From contig NZ_BAABAL010000004.1 in NCBI RefSeq assembly GCF_039537405.1, forward strand, positions 186,001-250,000: 64,000 nt of DNA, written 5' to 3'. The notes below the pieces were generated by a model that saw nothing but the letters and a program-made list of their open reading frames with translations, did no database searches and was not told where the DNA came from. Both the position numbers and the translations under genes were made by a program. Below, piece after piece: positions 58,281 through 64,000 of the stretch. Position 1 is the stretch's first letter. Each line of letters begins with the position of its first letter. This DNA comes from Allokutzneria multivorans (GTDB taxonomy: Bacteria; Actinomycetota; Actinomycetes; Mycobacteriales; Pseudonocardiaceae).

Positions 58281-58904
58281 ATGAGCGGGCTGAGGGATCT
58301 GAAGAAGGAACGCACGCGCCAGGCGCTCTCCGACGCTGCCATCGCGCTGTTCCTGGCCAGAGGCTTCGACCGGGTCTCCGTCGCCGACGTGGCGGCCGCG
58401 GCCGAGGTCTCCAAGCCGACCCTGTTCCGCTACTTCGACTCGAAGGAGGACCTGGTCCTGCACCGCGCCGCCGACCACTTCGGCGAGGCTGCCCGCGTGG
58501 TCCGCGACCGCGCGCCGGACCAGACGCCGATTTCCGCGCTGCACCAACACTTCCAGCGCGGTCTCGACGAGCGCGCCCCGACGACGGGCCTGTGCGACGC
58601 GCCGGACGTGCTCGCCTACCACCGGCTGGTCTTCGACACGCCCGGCATCGCCGTCCGGCTGCGCGAGCTCACCGCCGAGGACACCGCCTCGCTCGGCGAA
58701 GCGCTGCGCGCGGCGGCTCCGGACGACCTGATGTCCCGGCTCGTCGCCGCGCAGTACGCCGTCGTGCGCGAGATCCTGGCCCGCGAGAACTGGGCCAAGC
58801 TCGCTTCGGGGCGCACTGCGACGGACGTCCACCCCGAAGCGGCGGCGGCGGCGGACGCGGCGTTCGGTCTTCTCGCGCGAGGCGGCGCGCCTCACGGCTA
58901 CTAA
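58281..58904 (+). CDS. TetR-family transcriptional regulator
   Basis: 207 residues. HTH region: ERTRQALSDAAIALFLARGF, then VADVAAAAEVSKPTLFRYFD and SKEDLVL. The C-terminal domain resembles MftR/ActR-type C-termini of actinobacterial TetRs. It probably represses the divergent FAD monooxygenase through the palindrome at 58233-58256. ATG 58281 chosen; GTG 58275 also in frame. Confidence 0.9.
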   Translation: MSGLRDLKKERTRQALSDAAIALFLARGFDRVSVADVAAAAEVSKPTLFRYFDSKEDLVLHRAADHFGEAARVVRDRAPDQTPISALHQHFQRGLDERAPTTGLCDAPDVLAYHRLVFDTPGIAVRLRELTAEDTASLGEALRAAAPDDLMSRLVAAQYAVVREILARENWAKLASGRTATDVHPEAAAAADAAFGLLARGGAPHGY

Positions 58905-59006
58905 TGGCCGATTTCACCGCAGCATGAAGTCTTTGTGCACGCGTTTCGCAATGGTTAATTTGCGCGAGGCAGTGCAGATTTCATACGTGAAAGAACTGAG
59001 GTCATC

Positions 59007-59282
59007 GTGTCCATGAGGTTGTTGTCCGCCGCGCTCGTGCTGTCCGCGTCTGCGGTCGGGCTTGTCGGTGCCACTCACCCGGCTGAGGCCGCACCGTTGG
59101 CGCACCCGTGCGGTTACTACGTCATCCAGAACAACGCCTATTACAACCACTGCGGTTCGGGGAACGTGACCATCCACATCGAGAAGCTGTTCGGTGACAA
59201 GGAACAGTGCGTCACCCCGGGCCACACGCCGATCGGCCTCCAGCCGTTCACCACGTTCGCCTATTACGTGAGGCCGTGCTGA
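59007..59282 (+). CDS. Small secreted protein, DUF6355-like (91 aa)
   Basis: Signal peptide (LLSAALVLSASAVGLVGATH, cut near AEA-APL) and a ~62-residue mature domain with four Cys: HPCGYYVIQNNAYYNHCGSG, EQCVTPG and the terminal YYVRPC. The C-G-Y-Y ... Y-x-N-H-C-G ... C-V-x-P-G-T pattern fits DUF6355 proteins, called natural-product-biosynthesis-associated in some databases (from memory). Two disulfides are likely. Function unknown. Confidence 0.7.
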   Translation: MSMRLLSAALVLSASAVGLVGATHPAEAAPLAHPCGYYVIQNNAYYNHCGSGNVTIHIEKLFGDKEQCVTPGHTPIGLQPFTTFAYYVRPC

Positions 59283-59302
59283 TCGCCTGATCCCGCCGGG
59301 AT

Positions 59303-59369
59303 TTGCGCGTCTTCAAAGCCACCCAACCCCCCTCCCGGCAAGGGAGCGGGGGTTGTGGCGTCTTGAGGC
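59303..59369. repeat. GGTCTTGAAGACC-family repeat remnant, possible terminator
   Basis: TTGCGCGTCTTCAAAGCCAC and GTGGCGTCTTGAGGCATCAC form long imperfect inverted arms around a CCCGGCAAGGGAG loop, sharing ACCCAACCCCC and the GTCTTCAA/TCTTGA modules with the other copies. It lies between two convergent genes, where the hairpin could stop transcription from both. Confidence 0.6.
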
Positions 59370-59370
59370 A

Positions 59371-59907
59371 TCACGAGCGGGCGAGGCGCACCGCTGAGGC
59401 GAGGAAGAACAGGCCGCCGACGGTGGCGTAGCCGGCAAGCGTGGTCAGCGAGGCGTCGGGCTGCGCGGCCTGCAGGACGAAGTACGTTCCGACGATCGCG
59501 GACAGGCCCCCGCTGAGGATCATCGCCCACTGGCCGCCGAGAGCGCGGCGGCTGAGGCCGACGGCGAGCTGGACGAGGCCCGAGACGATCGCCCAGATCC
59601 CCCACACGCGCAGGACCGCCGGGATGCCGGAGGTGACCGCGACGGCGAGGCCGATCCCGGCGAGTCCGCTGATCGCGATGTTCACGTACAGGCCGAGCGC
59701 GGGCTTGGCGCCGCGCGACGAGCGAAGGTCGACGACGGCCGCGAGGACGTCGAACAGGGGATAGGCCACGAGCAGCGCAATGCTGAGCGGGCCGAGCGTC
59801 GACGCGCTGGTGAACAGCAGTCCGGCCCACACGAGCGCGAATCCGAAGCGGAGGAAGTACAGGCGCCGCAGCGGGACGGCGGGCGCGGCGGTCGTGGTGG
59901 CGCTCAC
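59371..59907 (-). CDS. DUF308-like membrane protein (178 aa)
   Basis: Six hydrophobic segments, e.g. YFLRFGFALVWAGLLFTSAS, LALLVAYPLFDVLAAVVDL and a SGGLSAIVGTYFVLQAA segment with the small-residue helix pattern of HdeD/DUF308 proteins. GTG 59907 is used; the preceding frame is not protein-like. It is divergent from a TetR gene, with two matching operator arms in between, so expression is probably controlled by that TetR. Confidence 0.78.
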   Translation of the reverse strand: MSATTTAAPAVPLRRLYFLRFGFALVWAGLLFTSASTLGPLSIALLVAYPLFDVLAAVVDLRSSRGAKPALGLYVNIAISGLAGIGLAVAVTSGIPAVLRVWGIWAIVSGLVQLAVGLSRRALGGQWAMILSGGLSAIVGTYFVLQAAQPDASLTTLAGYATVGGLFFLASAVRLARS

Positions 59908-59925
59908 GGGGGCTCCTTCGACGGT

Positions 59926-59996
59926 AGGGAGAACGTTCGTTCTGTCGAGAGCGTGGCACGCGGACGCGAGCCACGTCAAGACCGAACGTTCTCCCT
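59926..59996. promoter_or_regulatory. Two inverted operator sites in a divergent promoter
   Basis: AGGGAGAACGTTCG (59926-59939) and its exact inverse CGAACGTTCTCCCT (59983-59996) sit 43 bp apart between the DUF308 and TetR genes. Each contains the palindrome GAACGTTC. Two-site repression of both promoters by the TetR product is likely. Confidence 0.75.
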
Positions 59997-60005
59997 CCTG
60001 CTATC

Positions 60006-60596
60006 GTGGTGACCGTGACGAACGTCCAAGGGCAGGTCTCCGAAGCGCGGTCCCGGCTGCTCGCCACGGCGACGCGGATCTTCTACGCGGAGGGCATCCA
60101 CTCCGTCGGCGTCGACCGGATCGTCGCCGAGGCGAAGGTGACCAGGGCGACGCTGTACCGGCACTTCCCCGGCAAGGACGACCTGATCGCCTGCTACCTC
60201 AAGGAAGCCGACCAGGCCATCCGGAGCCAGGCGGCCGCCGTCGCCGCCAAGGGGATGTCGGCCTCGGACACCCTGTGGGCCGTCGCCGAGTCGATCGCGG
60301 AGAGCATCCGGTCCCCGGGCTTCAGGGGGTGCGCCTTCCTCAACGCCGCGGCGGAGTACCCCGACCCCGAGCACCCCGTGCACCAGGCCGTCCTCGCGCA
60401 CCGCCAGTGGTTCGCGCAGATGATCACCGACCTGCTCGCGCGCGTCGGGGACACGCCCGCCGAGCCCGCCGCGCGGCACCTCGTCCTGCTGCGGGACGGC
60501 GCGATGGCCACCGGCTGCCTCTCCGATCCCGAGCCGATCTGCGAGACCTTCCTGTTGGGAGTCGAAGGCCTGCTGCGGCTCCGCGCCGCCGCGTGA
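60006..60596 (+). CDS. TetR-family transcriptional regulator
   Basis: 196 residues. HTH: SRLLATATRIFYAEGIHSVG, VDRIVAEAKVTRATLYRHFP, GKDDLIACYL. The C-terminal domain has the F-R-G-C-A-F-L-N-A-A-A-E-Y stretch (PGFRGCAFLNAAAEYPDPEH), typical of a large actinobacterial/alphaproteobacterial TetR group. The GTG start lies 10 bp from an operator arm, suggesting autoregulation together with control of the divergent DUF308 gene. Confidence 0.9.
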   Translation: MVTVTNVQGQVSEARSRLLATATRIFYAEGIHSVGVDRIVAEAKVTRATLYRHFPGKDDLIACYLKEADQAIRSQAAAVAAKGMSASDTLWAVAESIAESIRSPGFRGCAFLNAAAEYPDPEHPVHQAVLAHRQWFAQMITDLLARVGDTPAEPAARHLVLLRDGAMATGCLSDPEPICETFLLGVEGLLRLRAAA

Positions 60597-60653
60597 GGTT
60601 GTTTTCGTGAATCACCGGGCACGGCGCCGGAGCTACCGCTAGCCTCCGCCGCC

Positions 60654-61358
60654 GTGAAGACGAGCATCGCCGTCGCTGTGCTGCTGGGCGTCGTGCCGGC
60701 ACCAGCGGCTGAGACCTACGACGAGTTCTCCATGCTGAGCGCCAAGTCCGCCGGGATCGTGGTGGACAGCGCGGGCACCCCCGCCAGCCAGTGGGCGTGG
60801 CGGCCGGAGGGCCCGGGCAAGTCGGTGATCAGGTGGGACGTGCCGTCGAACTGGAACCGGCCGGGCGACGGGCAGGAGCACTTCGTCCGCGACGGCGACT
60901 GGCTCTACCTGGACGGCTACCAGAACCAGTCCAGCGGTACCTACAACGCGCAGCGCGTGACCTCCGAGCAGATCGGCGACGGGAACTGCGCCGACCTCAA
61001 GCCGCTGCCCGGCCACAAGGGCCAGCAGCACTACGCGCGGTGGACGATCCCGGCTCAGGCGTACTGCCTGGTCGCCGAGGGAACCATCACCACGCCGCAG
61101 GGCGTCGTCCGCTTTAAGCACCAGCAGGTGTGGTCGCCGCCGACGACCTGCCAGACGCGGTTCCACGGTGCCGTGCGCTGCGTCCGGCAGGTCGAGCGCT
61201 GGTGGGACGACAACGGGCATCCCTTCCAGCTGCGGATCGAGCGCTCCCAGGACCTCGGCAAGGGACTGGGCATGGGGTTGGCCATCCACTCCACGGTCGG
61301 CGGCGGCAAGCCGATCGACTGGCGCGCGGATCTGCGCAACGTCTGGACCTGGACGTAG
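60654..61358 (+). CDS. Hypothetical secreted protein (234 aa)
   Basis: A short signal (KTSIAVAVLLGVVPAPAAET) precedes a beta-rich, Trp/Gln-rich mature domain with four Cys (GNCADL, AYCLVAEG, TTCQTRFH, VRCVRQ). The sequence QHYARWTIPAQAYCLVAEGT suggests a jelly-roll or lectin-like fold, but no family is recognised. GTG 60654. The next gene begins 5 nt after the stop. Confidence 0.62.
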   Translation: MKTSIAVAVLLGVVPAPAAETYDEFSMLSAKSAGIVVDSAGTPASQWAWRPEGPGKSVIRWDVPSNWNRPGDGQEHFVRDGDWLYLDGYQNQSSGTYNAQRVTSEQIGDGNCADLKPLPGHKGQQHYARWTIPAQAYCLVAEGTITTPQGVVRFKHQQVWSPPTTCQTRFHGAVRCVRQVERWWDDNGHPFQLRIERSQDLGKGLGMGLAIHSTVGGGKPIDWRADLRNVWTWT

Positions 61359-61363
61359 CGGCG

Positions 61364-61987
61364 GTGAGCGACCTCGCGGAGTCCTGGCGTCTGATCGACG
61401 CCTGGCTCGCGCGGAACGCGCCGTCGGAGCTCGCGCTCCTCAATCCGCCTGCCACGCCCGGGGAGATCCAGGCGGCGGAACGGGCTCTCGGTGCTCGGCT
61501 GCCCGCTGAGCTGACGGAATCCCTGCTGTGCCACAACGGGATGTCCGCCTGGACGACGATCTTTCCCGAGCAGTCGCCGCTGTCGGTGAGCGGGCTCGTG
61601 CAACAGTGGCGGACGTGCATGGACATCGCGGGGGAGAACGACGGCCTGACCGCTCGCCCGTGGGACGAGCAGCCGTGGTGGCACCCGCTGTGGGTTCCCT
61701 GGGCGGGAAGCGCGGGCGGCTCGGTCCAGGTGATCGATCTGCGACCCGGCCCCGGCGAGGGGCGCCTGGGCTGGGCGGGGCACGGCGGTGGCGGTGACTT
61801 CACCGATTCCTGGCCCGATCTGGCGAGCCTGCTGCGCGCGGTCGCCCGGGCGCTGCACGAGGGCGGAGACGTTCGCGGGCTGTGGCCGTACCTCGCTGCC
61901 GACGGCGCGCTGTGGTGGGACGAGCAGGGGAGCGTGGAACTCGACGGCCGACCCTTGACCATCGCCCCGCGTTCTGGTGTCTATTAA
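61364..61987 (+). CDS. SMI1/KNR4-family protein
   Basis: 207 residues: LNPPATPGEIQAAERALGAR, LPAELTESLLCHNGMSAW, then WVPWAGSAGGSVQVIDLRPG and a G-x-x-x-x-W/H-x-x-x...WPDLASLLRAVARAL end, the SMI1/KNR4 (SUKH) pattern. SUKH proteins include immunity proteins of polymorphic toxin systems, but most stand-alone copies have unknown roles. No toxin gene is adjacent. Confidence 0.82.
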   Translation: MSDLAESWRLIDAWLARNAPSELALLNPPATPGEIQAAERALGARLPAELTESLLCHNGMSAWTTIFPEQSPLSVSGLVQQWRTCMDIAGENDGLTARPWDEQPWWHPLWVPWAGSAGGSVQVIDLRPGPGEGRLGWAGHGGGGDFTDSWPDLASLLRAVARALHEGGDVRGLWPYLAADGALWWDEQGSVELDGRPLTIAPRSGVY

Positions 61988-62177
61988 TCGAACCGCGTTC
62001 TTTCCTTTTGTGTCAGCGTTTTTGTGGAGTTCGTTCTCGAACGTGGCTGTCCGTTTACTCGAATGGCGGTACCGGTGCTGGTTTGCGTGCGCGAACGTCG
62101 AATGGCATCGCCCGTTGTGGTGCGGAAACCGGGGGGTCTCCGCGGGGCGATGAGCAGACCTAGGGGGAATGGTTCTC

Positions 62178-62690
62178 ATGCGCAATCGCACGATGAAGAT
62201 CGTTGTCGCGGTGTCCGCGTTCGCGGTGGCTCTCGCCGGGCCCGCCGCCGCGGCGGAAACCGGGGAAACGGCTCCGCAGTCCGCGCTGAGCGAGGGCAGC
62301 GGCACGGTCGAGGTGATCGCCACACCGGCCCCGGGCGCTCCTGGCGCCCAGGCGGTGATCCGCTGTGTCGGCGGAACGGACAACCCGCACAAGTCGCACA
62401 CCGATCCGCGGCGGGCGAACGTGCACGTGAACATCACGTGCTCGGCGAACGTCGCCAGGATCGCGGTGCGGGGCGCGATCTACCGCGACGGGGCGCTCGC
62501 GGGCACCTCGGCCCGCAACCACGTCACGACGGGGCGCAAGAGCGCGGCCAACCACGCGAACACGGCCTGCCGCAACAACCACCTCTACGGGAGCTGGGTC
62601 GGCGGGGAGATCACGTTCCCGCCGAACTACGTGCCGCCCACCGGGAAGATCTCGGCGTTCGGCAGGTCCGCCCGGATCACGAACTGCTGA
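62178..62690 (+). CDS. Secreted protein of unknown function (170 aa)
   Basis: A signal peptide (MKIVVAVSAFAVALAGPAAA, cut near AAA-ETG) and a mature domain with four Cys (VIRCVGG, NITCSANV, TACRNNH, TNC at the end) and conserved-looking RNHVTTGRKSAANHANTACR. It resembles small actinobacterial secreted proteins with immunoglobulin-like beta folds. ATG 62178 is about 10 nt after AGGGGG; ATG 62169 and 62193 are alternatives. Confidence 0.66.
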   Translation: MRNRTMKIVVAVSAFAVALAGPAAAAETGETAPQSALSEGSGTVEVIATPAPGAPGAQAVIRCVGGTDNPHKSHTDPRRANVHVNITCSANVARIAVRGAIYRDGALAGTSARNHVTTGRKSAANHANTACRNNHLYGSWVGGEITFPPNYVPPTGKISAFGRSARITNC

Positions 62691-62694
62691 TCGC

Positions 62695-63444
62695 ATGACG
62701 GCACAACCGGTACCGGCGGCGACCGCTCGCGCTTCGGCGTGGGTGGTCACCGCCGCCGACCGCGTTTTCGGCGGCACGGTCGGAGATCTCGTGCCCGTTC
62801 GGTTCCCGGCCTACGCGCGGGTGTTCCACCCGGCCCTCCGCGTCGGTGCTCCGGTCCGGTGGAGCGAGGTGGCCACCGCGCACGGCCGCGCGATGCACCC
62901 GCTCGCGCAGTGGGCGCAGCTGAACCCGCCTTCGCCCGGTGAGACCTCGCGGCCCGAGCAGTGGGGCAGCGACCTCCGGCCGATCACCGCTCGGCTGGCG
63001 GTCTGGGACGAGGAGCCCGTGCTCGGGTCGATGCCCGCGATGGTCGCCGCCGAGCTGGTCTCCGTGCTCACCAAGCACACCAGGACGCCCGGCCGGTGCT
63101 GGTTCGCGGTGTGGGACGGCTACGGCGCCCTGTCCGCGCGGTGGCGCGCCGCGCCGTCCTTCGAGCTGTTCGGCCGCGACATGGCACTGCTGTCCGGCAG
63201 CATCGCCTCAGCAGCTTTCTCTTTGTCCGACAAGCCTTTCGAGGATCTGTACGCCAATATGTGGTGGCCGAGCGACCACTCGTGGTGCGTGGCGACCGAC
63301 GTGGACATGATGACCACCTACGTCGGCGGCAGTGCCGAAGCGGTCGAAGCTCTGGTGCGCAACGACTTCCTGGAAGTGCTGCCCGCGGCGGCCGAGCACT
63401 CGGTGACGTGGGACTCCGACACGGTCAACCACGCGAGGCCCTGA
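62695..63444 (+). CDS. Conserved hypothetical actinobacterial protein (249 aa)
   Basis: A soluble protein without signal or membrane helix. Segments such as FPAYARVFHPALRVGAPVRW, CWFAVWDGYGAL and WWPSDHSWCVATDVDMMTTY VGG are recognisably conserved among actinobacterial hypothetical proteins, from memory. No catalytic motif is assigned. It starts 4 nt after the preceding gene. Confidence 0.72.
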   Translation: MTAQPVPAATARASAWVVTAADRVFGGTVGDLVPVRFPAYARVFHPALRVGAPVRWSEVATAHGRAMHPLAQWAQLNPPSPGETSRPEQWGSDLRPITARLAVWDEEPVLGSMPAMVAAELVSVLTKHTRTPGRCWFAVWDGYGALSARWRAAPSFELFGRDMALLSGSIASAAFSLSDKPFEDLYANMWWPSDHSWCVATDVDMMTTYVGGSAEAVEALVRNDFLEVLPAAAEHSVTWDSDTVNHARP

Positions 63445-63557
63445 ACGCCGGGCCGCGCTGGCGGTGCTGCGCCGGTCAGCGAATGATCGGATCGGTTCGC
63501 CACGGTCGGGCGCGCGCGGGGTGCGCTCGGTCAGGGTTGAGGTCGAAGGGAGGCCAC

Positions 63558-64000
63558 ATGATCTCGGCACTCAACCGGCTCGTCGATCTCGTCGAGGAGC
63601 ACCTCGGCGAGGAGTTCGACCTCGCCGGATTGGCCACGGCGCTCGGCACGACCGAGTACCACCTGCGTCGGATGTTCTCGTCCTTGGCGGGCATGCCGCT
63701 GTCGGAGTACGTGCGCCGGCGCCGCATGACCGTCGCCGCCGCGGACGTCGTGCGCGGCGAGGACGACCTGCTGGGCATCGCCGTCCGGCACGGCTACGGC
63801 TCGACCGAGGCGTTCGGGCGGGCGTTTCGGGCGGTGCACGGCGCCAACCCCGGTGACGTCCGCCGTGACGGTGGCCCCCTTCGCACACAACCGCAGCTCA
63901 GGTTCCGCCTGACCGTTGAAGGGAGCACCCCCATGGACACCCGCATCGCCGATCACCCCGCGTTCCGGCTCGTCGGGCACGCAACGCGTGTCCCGCTGAT
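63558..64000 (+). CDS. AraC-family regulator with GyrI-like C-terminus (cut by window edge)
   Basis: At least 147 residues before the edge. Two AraC HTH motifs: LAGLATALGTTEYHLRRMFS and LGIAVRHGYGSTEAFGRAFR with HGANPGDVRR (the P-G/x-x-x-R end). The C-terminal part begins TRIADHPAFRLVGHATRVPL, the start of a GyrI-like/AraC effector-binding domain. RBS GGGAGG precedes ATG 63558. Incomplete at the 3' end. Confidence 0.88.
   Translation, partial: MISALNRLVDLVEEHLGEEFDLAGLATALGTTEYHLRRMFSSLAGMPLSEYVRRRRMTVAAADVVRGEDDLLGIAVRHGYGSTEAFGRAFRAVHGANPGDVRRDGGPLRTQPQLRFRLTVEGSTPMDTRIADHPAFRLVGHATRVPL

Noticed and set aside
1..64000. tRNA or rRNA genes, transposase genes, prophage genes, plasmid origins
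   Set aside because: I looked for them on both strands and saw none that I could support.

Overview
The window is high-GC DNA with short intergenic gaps, many GTG starts and long chains of genes joined by ATGA/GTGA overlaps. With kdp, a type I-E CRISPR array, lipobox lipoproteins, a yybP-ykoY leader, an AfsA homologue and FAAL/P450 chemistry, this points to an actinomycete, most likely of the Pseudonocardiales (Saccharothrix/Lentzea/Amycolatopsis-like). That placement is inferred from gene style, not from a marker gene.

Layout. 1-0.8 kb: an interspersed repeat and no convincing gene. 0.8-3.4 kb: a tiny membrane protein coupled to a PurU-like deformylase, a frameshifted P450 remnant, and a CPA1-type antiporter. 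3.4-7.6 kb (minus strand): a tightly coupled five-gene operon encoding a 71-residue six-cysteine peptide, a MauE-like protein, a TlpA-like thioredoxin, an ABC exporter and an S26 signal peptidase. It looks like a system for making and exporting a disulfide-rich peptide. Next to it, a 218-bp MITE-like element splits a reading frame. 7.9-15.2 kb: amine oxidase, STAS protein, DICT/GGDEF-like protein, an acyl-CoA/AMP ligase divergent from a TetR regulator with a perfect operator, and an erythromycin-esterase-like protein. 15.4-19.8 kb: a small ORF and kdpFABC. 19.8-31.1 kb: mostly housekeeping and hypothetical genes (beta-propeller lipoprotein, RidA, BenE, YqeB-like, EEP lipoprotein, APH-like kinase, MmcQ/YjbR) and one decayed DinB-like gene.

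31.4-47.2 kb is an unusual biosynthetic gene cluster. A P450 and a glycosyltransferase are divergent from an eleven-gene operon: PEP-synthase/rifampin-phosphotransferase-like protein, fatty acyl-AMP ligase, nucleotidyltransferase, ACP, SDR reductase, NDK-like protein, AfsA-like protein, nitroreductase, UbiA prenyltransferase, P450 and amidohydrolase. The product is not recognised. The gene set suggests an acyl chain loaded onto a free-standing ACP, reduced or condensed, prenylated, oxidised and perhaps glycosylated.

47.37-48.02 kb is an 11-repeat type I-E CRISPR array without cas genes in view, read from the minus strand. Just beyond it are a perfect 19-bp inverted repeat and a 405-residue Arg/Trp/Ala-rich protein of very low acidity. 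49.6-64 kb: secreted proteins (including two with peptidase-inhibitor I36 domains), a manganese riboswitch upstream of terC, several regulator/enzyme pairs with visible operators, small secreted actinobacterial families, and an AraC regulator cut by the window edge.

A family of interspersed elements built around GGTCTTGAAGACC runs through the window. Three complete copies (3.6, 13.4 and 31.2 kb) end in CTAG plus CTGTCCTG-type termini and lie in CTAG sites. One breaks a gene, and the others coincide with TAG stop codons.
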